This document shows, in pieces, positions 6,194 through 8,242 of a stretch of 8,242 bases of DNA. The notes under the pieces were generated by a model. That model had not been told where the DNA came from and did not search any database. It worked only from the letters and a program-made list of their open reading frames with translations. Source of the stretch: B2-G16 sp964528085. GTDB taxonomy: Bacteria; Bipolaricaulota; Bipolaricaulia; UBA7950; UBA9294. Made by a program: the position numbers and the translations under genes. The first letter of the stretch is position 1. The number at the start of each line of letters is the position of its first letter. The stretch is taken from positions 1 through 8,242 of the forward strand of contig CAZGRE010000050.1 in assembly GCA_964528085.1 (NCBI GenBank). The letters run 5' to 3'.

Positions 6194-7237
6194 TCAATCG
6201 AGAAGGATCGCGAGCAGATCTCGGAGGATCGTTGCAGCGGACGGGGTCGGCGTCTCCTCTTCTATGATCGAGACGATCGTTCCGAATATATCGGTCTCGT
6301 ACAGGATCGCCATCTCCTTCTCCCTCAAATGGGCGAACGGGTGGTCGAGGGGGATGGAGACCGGTGCGACCTTGTATGAATACCGATCGTCTCCCTCCCG
6401 CAAGGCGGTAGCGAGGAGCCGGACGCGTCTCCCCCTCGCCCCCTCGGATCTGAGCCAACCGGTATCGATCCCGACGATCCCGGTCCGCTCGATCTGATCG
6501 ATCCTCACAGCGGCGTTCAACACGGCGTTGGCGAGGATCGTCAGCTTGGCGGCTGCGTCCCATCCCTCGAGATCCCAGCTCGGATCGGCCTCGAGCGCTC
6601 CGCTCTCCCTCGCCCGGGAGAGGGCCGTCTCCCAATCGATTCCCCTTTCCAAAAGGTCGAGGATGTAGCCGGTGACGAGGTTCGGGACCGCTTCGATCCG
6701 ATCGATCCTCGCCCCGCGCAGGTCGCGGGCGCCGATGGGGATCGCGGGAAGCCCGCCGGCGACCGTCCCGTCGAACATGAGCCTCACCCCGTTCTCCTTC
6801 GCCAGTCCGGTGAGCTCCTTGTAGGCGAGGACGATCGGCCCCTTGTTCGGGGTCGCGACGTGCATACCCTTCTTAAGGGCACGGCGGATATGGGAGAGGC
6901 CGGGCTCCCCTCCCTTCTGGAGGTTGACCGGGGTCGCCTCGCACAGGACCTCGGCGTCCACCGAGTCGATCAGCTGAATGCCGCTCATCCCCGGCCTCCC
7001 GTACCTTGGCAGCTCTCCGACCGACCGGCCGGACCCCTTGATCCAGTCTATCTCCCTGCCATCGAGGCCGTCCTCGGACACGGCTGCACCACGGGAATCG
7101 GCGGCACCGACGATCCGGATGTCGAGCCCGTAATCGGATAGGAGCGCATCGTGCTTGTCAGCGATCAGACGGGAGAACCTCCGACCGAGGTTCCCGAGCC
7201 CGATGAGTAGGAGATCCGCCCTTCTCTGTTTGGTCAT
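6194..7237 (-). CDS. hom: Homoserine dehydrogenase, short form without ACT domain
   Basis: Reduces aspartate semialdehyde to homoserine with NAD(P)H, the branch step towards threonine and methionine, in the cytoplasm. The N-terminal Rossmann fold has LLIGLGNLGRRF (10-21, Gly-x-Gly-x-x-Gly). Conserved family motifs follow: CEATPVN (99-105), ATPNKGPI (128-135), GTVAGGLPAI (157-166) and EADPSWDLEGWDAAAKLTILAN (beginning at Glu216). Within the last, Asp227 and Lys231 match the catalytic pair known from the yeast enzyme. At 347 residues it lacks the C-terminal ACT domain of longer bacterial forms, so threonine feedback through that domain is not expected. GTVAGG replaces the commoner GTVGGG. The ATG directly follows the stop codon of the LapA-like gene. 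The nearest AGGAG is about 15 nt upstream, so translation likely depends on coupling. No lysC, thrB or thrC is nearby in the window. Confidence 0.92.
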   Translation of the reverse strand: MTKQRRADLLLIGLGNLGRRFSRLIADKHDALLSDYGLDIRIVGAADSRGAAVSEDGLDGREIDWIKGSGRSVGELPRYGRPGMSGIQLIDSVDAEVLCEATPVNLQKGGEPGLSHIRRALKKGMHVATPNKGPIVLAYKELTGLAKENGVRLMFDGTVAGGLPAIPIGARDLRGARIDRIEAVPNLVTGYILDLLERGIDWETALSRARESGALEADPSWDLEGWDAAAKLTILANAVLNAAVRIDQIERTGIVGIDTGWLRSEGARGRRVRLLATALREGDDRYSYKVAPVSIPLDHPFAHLREKEMAILYETDIFGTIVSIIEEETPTPSAATILRDLLAILLD

Positions 7238-7486
7238 CTAGTCTGCACCGGTCTCCTTTCCTGCCGGCCCGATCGATTCACGCTTCGTCTTTTTCCTTCT
7301 CCGCCATGGGCGGGCGAGGAGGATCCCGATCAGCGCCCCGACGAGGAGCGCGACGCTGAGCAGGACGATCCGCGACATCGTAAGCGTCCAGAAGAACGCC
7401 TTGAGCGTCACGACCTCCGTGTTCTGGGCGATGACGGCCAGGAACAGAAGGAGGATGATGAAGACGACTGCAAGCCTTGTGCGCAC
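7238..7486 (-). CDS. LapA-like (DUF1049) small membrane protein with two transmembrane helices
   Basis: 82 residues from a GTG start. It shows the LapA-domain plan: helix 1 (about 5-20, LAVVFIILLLFLAVIA), the hallmark Q-N-T-E-x-V-x-L-K-A-F-F-W loop (21-33), helix 2 (about 38-58, ending GALIGILLARP), then a strongly basic tail WRRRKKTKR (61-69). In E. coli, LapA works with LapB in control of lipopolysaccharide synthesis; many bacteria carry LapA-domain proteins of unknown role, so no more specific function is claimed. The start was chosen by the very strong Shine-Dalgarno AAAGGGGGTGG (7502-7492), five bases from the GTG at 7484-7486. Longer readings from an ATG at 7516 or a TTG at 7543 would add a polar, basic N-terminus with no such ribosome site. 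It lies 64 nt after the SDH protease stop and abuts the homoserine dehydrogenase start. Confidence 0.75.
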   Translation of the reverse strand: MRTRLAVVFIILLLFLAVIAQNTEVVTLKAFFWTLTMSRIVLLSVALLVGALIGILLARPWRRRKKTKRESIGPAGKETGAD

Positions 7487-7490
7487 GTGA

Positions 7491-7502
7491 TCCACCCCCT
7501 TT
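7491..7502 (-). promoter_or_regulatory. Strong ribosome binding site deciding the LapA-like start
   Basis: On the minus strand, AAAGGGGGTGGA followed by TCAC, then GTG. Except for one substitution and one inserted G this is the complement of the 16S rRNA 3' end (AAAGGAGGTGATC). It puts the start at the GTG at 7484-7486. Confidence 0.6.
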
Positions 7503-7550
7503 CGAACTATTCTCATCTTGGGCGATCGGCCGGACCGCTGCAAGGGGCCC

Positions 7551-8242
7551 CTACCCGCCGCTACGCGGCTGCCGCTCCCCGGGCTCGCGGCGGTGCGGGA
7601 ACGGGAGGTACTCCACGCTCGGGATATGCCGCACCGGCTGGGGATAGAGTTGCATCAGATGGAGGATCTCATCCGGCATCTGCGCTGAGACGTGCAGCCC
7701 CAACCCTCTTGCCTCCTCGTAGGTCAGGGGATAGTCGTGCGTCCATCGACCCTCGGACATGATCTGTGCGAGCTCCTCCGCCTTCTCTTCAGGGTAGCGG
7801 CCGGCGAGGATCTCCTTCACCGTCCTTCGTACCTGGCGGAGGGCCTTCTCCGCCGTGTCGGCGAGGATCAACGTCCGGTCGTCGACCCGCTCCACCGGCT
7901 TCTCCCGGACCGCCTTGACGATCGAGGCGGCCGGGAACTCCCCGAGCTGCGGGTCGACCGGGCCGAGGACCGCGTGCTCGCACATCACGATCTCGTCCGC
8001 CGCCAGGGCGATCAGCGTCCCCCCGGACATCGCGTAGTGGGGGACGAACGCCGTCACCTTCCCCGGATGCCGCTTGATGGCGCGTGCGATCTGGGTGGCG
8101 GCGAGGACGAGCCCACCCGGGGTGTGGAGGACGATGTCGAGCGGGACATCCGAATCGGTCAGGTGGATCGCCCGGATCACCTGCTCTGAGTCGTGCACGT
8201 CGATGTAGCGCATCAGGGGAAAGCCAAGGAGGCTCATCGTCT
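7551..8242 (-). CDS. SDH family Clp-fold serine proteinase (N-terminus beyond window)
   Basis: Membrane-associated serine protease of the SDH_sah/DUF114 group, distant relatives of ClpP and SppA. Counting from the first visible Met (bases 8237-8235): HTPGGLVLAATQIA (38-51) forms the oxyanion region. FVPHYAMSGGTLIALAADEIVM (64-85) carries the nucleophile Ser71. LGPVDPQLGEFPAASI (91-106), TLILAD (122-127) and RWTHDYPLTYEEA (164-176, His167) are further family blocks. The C-terminal LMQLYPQP and PSVEYLPFP (207-215) are also typical. The frame stays open to the window edge, and Thr-Met-Ser-Leu-Leu-Gly-Phe-Pro usually lies inside the protein after an N-terminal membrane helix. That Met is therefore not the true start, and perhaps 50-70 residues are missing. 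It appears to be the first visible gene of a transcript with the LapA-like and homoserine dehydrogenase genes. Substrates are unknown; the family is assumed to act on membrane proteins. Confidence 0.92.
   Translation of the reverse strand, partial: TMSLLGFPLMRYIDVHDSEQVIRAIHLTDSDVPLDIVLHTPGGLVLAATQIARAIKRHPGKVTAFVPHYAMSGGTLIALAADEIVMCEHAVLGPVDPQLGEFPAASIVKAVREKPVERVDDRTLILADTAEKALRQVRRTVKEILAGRYPEEKAEELAQIMSEGRWTHDYPLTYEEARGLGLHVSAQMPDEILHLMQLYPQPVRHIPSVEYLPFPHRREPGERQPRSGG

Noticed and set aside
7543..7552. Palindrome AGGGGCCCCT overlapping the SDH protease stop codon
   Set aside because: A 10-bp palindrome with no loop and no T-tract; likely chance in GC-rich DNA and too little to call a terminator or binding site.
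7692..8189. 165-codon plus-strand open frame opposite the SDH protease
   Set aside because: Arg/Leu/His-rich shadow; the minus strand has unmistakable SDH-family motifs throughout.
1..8242. CRISPR arrays, tRNA/rRNA genes, insertion sequences, phage or defence genes
   Set aside because: I looked on both strands and found no spaced direct repeats, no cloverleaf with a CCA-type end, no terminal repeats and no transposase or integrase motifs. The window appears to be ordinary chromosome with an envelope-protein theme.

Overview
The window is GC-rich (about 60% by eye), densely coding bacterial DNA with eight genes and no gene-free stretch over 300 bases. Signal peptides, a lipobox, a TatT-like periplasmic protein and a LapA-like membrane protein point to a didermic bacterium. 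The gene mix and style recall deep-branching uncultured thermophile-related lineages such as Bipolaricaulota (OP1/Acetothermia). That placement is an impression, because no rRNA or other marker gene is present. I see no tRNA, rRNA, CRISPR array, insertion sequence or prophage gene.

Layout. (1) 1-968, minus: a Ste24-type M48 membrane metallopeptidase, cut off at its C-terminus by the window edge. (2) 969-1101: a divergent intergenic region with a convincing promoter for the M48 gene and an unusual leader in which a hairpin separates the Shine-Dalgarno from the start codon. (3) 1102-4269, plus: three tightly packed genes for exported proteins, namely a TRAP T-component (TatT)-like helical-repeat protein, a glycerophosphodiester phosphodiesterase-family lipoprotein with an altered active site, and a 457-residue exported protein I do not recognise. 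(4) 4278-4829, minus: a GNAT acetyltransferase carrying an N-terminal CxxC. (5) 4830-4908: a divergent intergenic region with a long imperfect inverted repeat. (6) 4909-6174, plus: a secreted HExxH metalloprotease resembling the MXAN_6640 family. (7) 6194-8242, minus: SDH-family Clp-fold membrane serine protease (N-terminus beyond the window), then a small LapA-like two-helix membrane protein, then homoserine dehydrogenase; these probably form one transcript.

How the genes fit together. The main theme is the cell envelope: three proteases of different families (M48/Ste24, SDH/Clp-fold, secreted HExxH) and the three-gene exported cassette. The cassette is the best candidate for an undescribed system. 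It combines a TatT-like scaffold with no TRAP permease beside it, a GDPD homologue lacking several usual catalytic or metal-binding residues, and an unknown exported partner, with overlapping or nearly touching reading frames. Homoserine dehydrogenase is the only clear core-metabolism gene and has no threonine or methionine pathway neighbours here. Across the window the tetranucleotide GATC is strikingly frequent.
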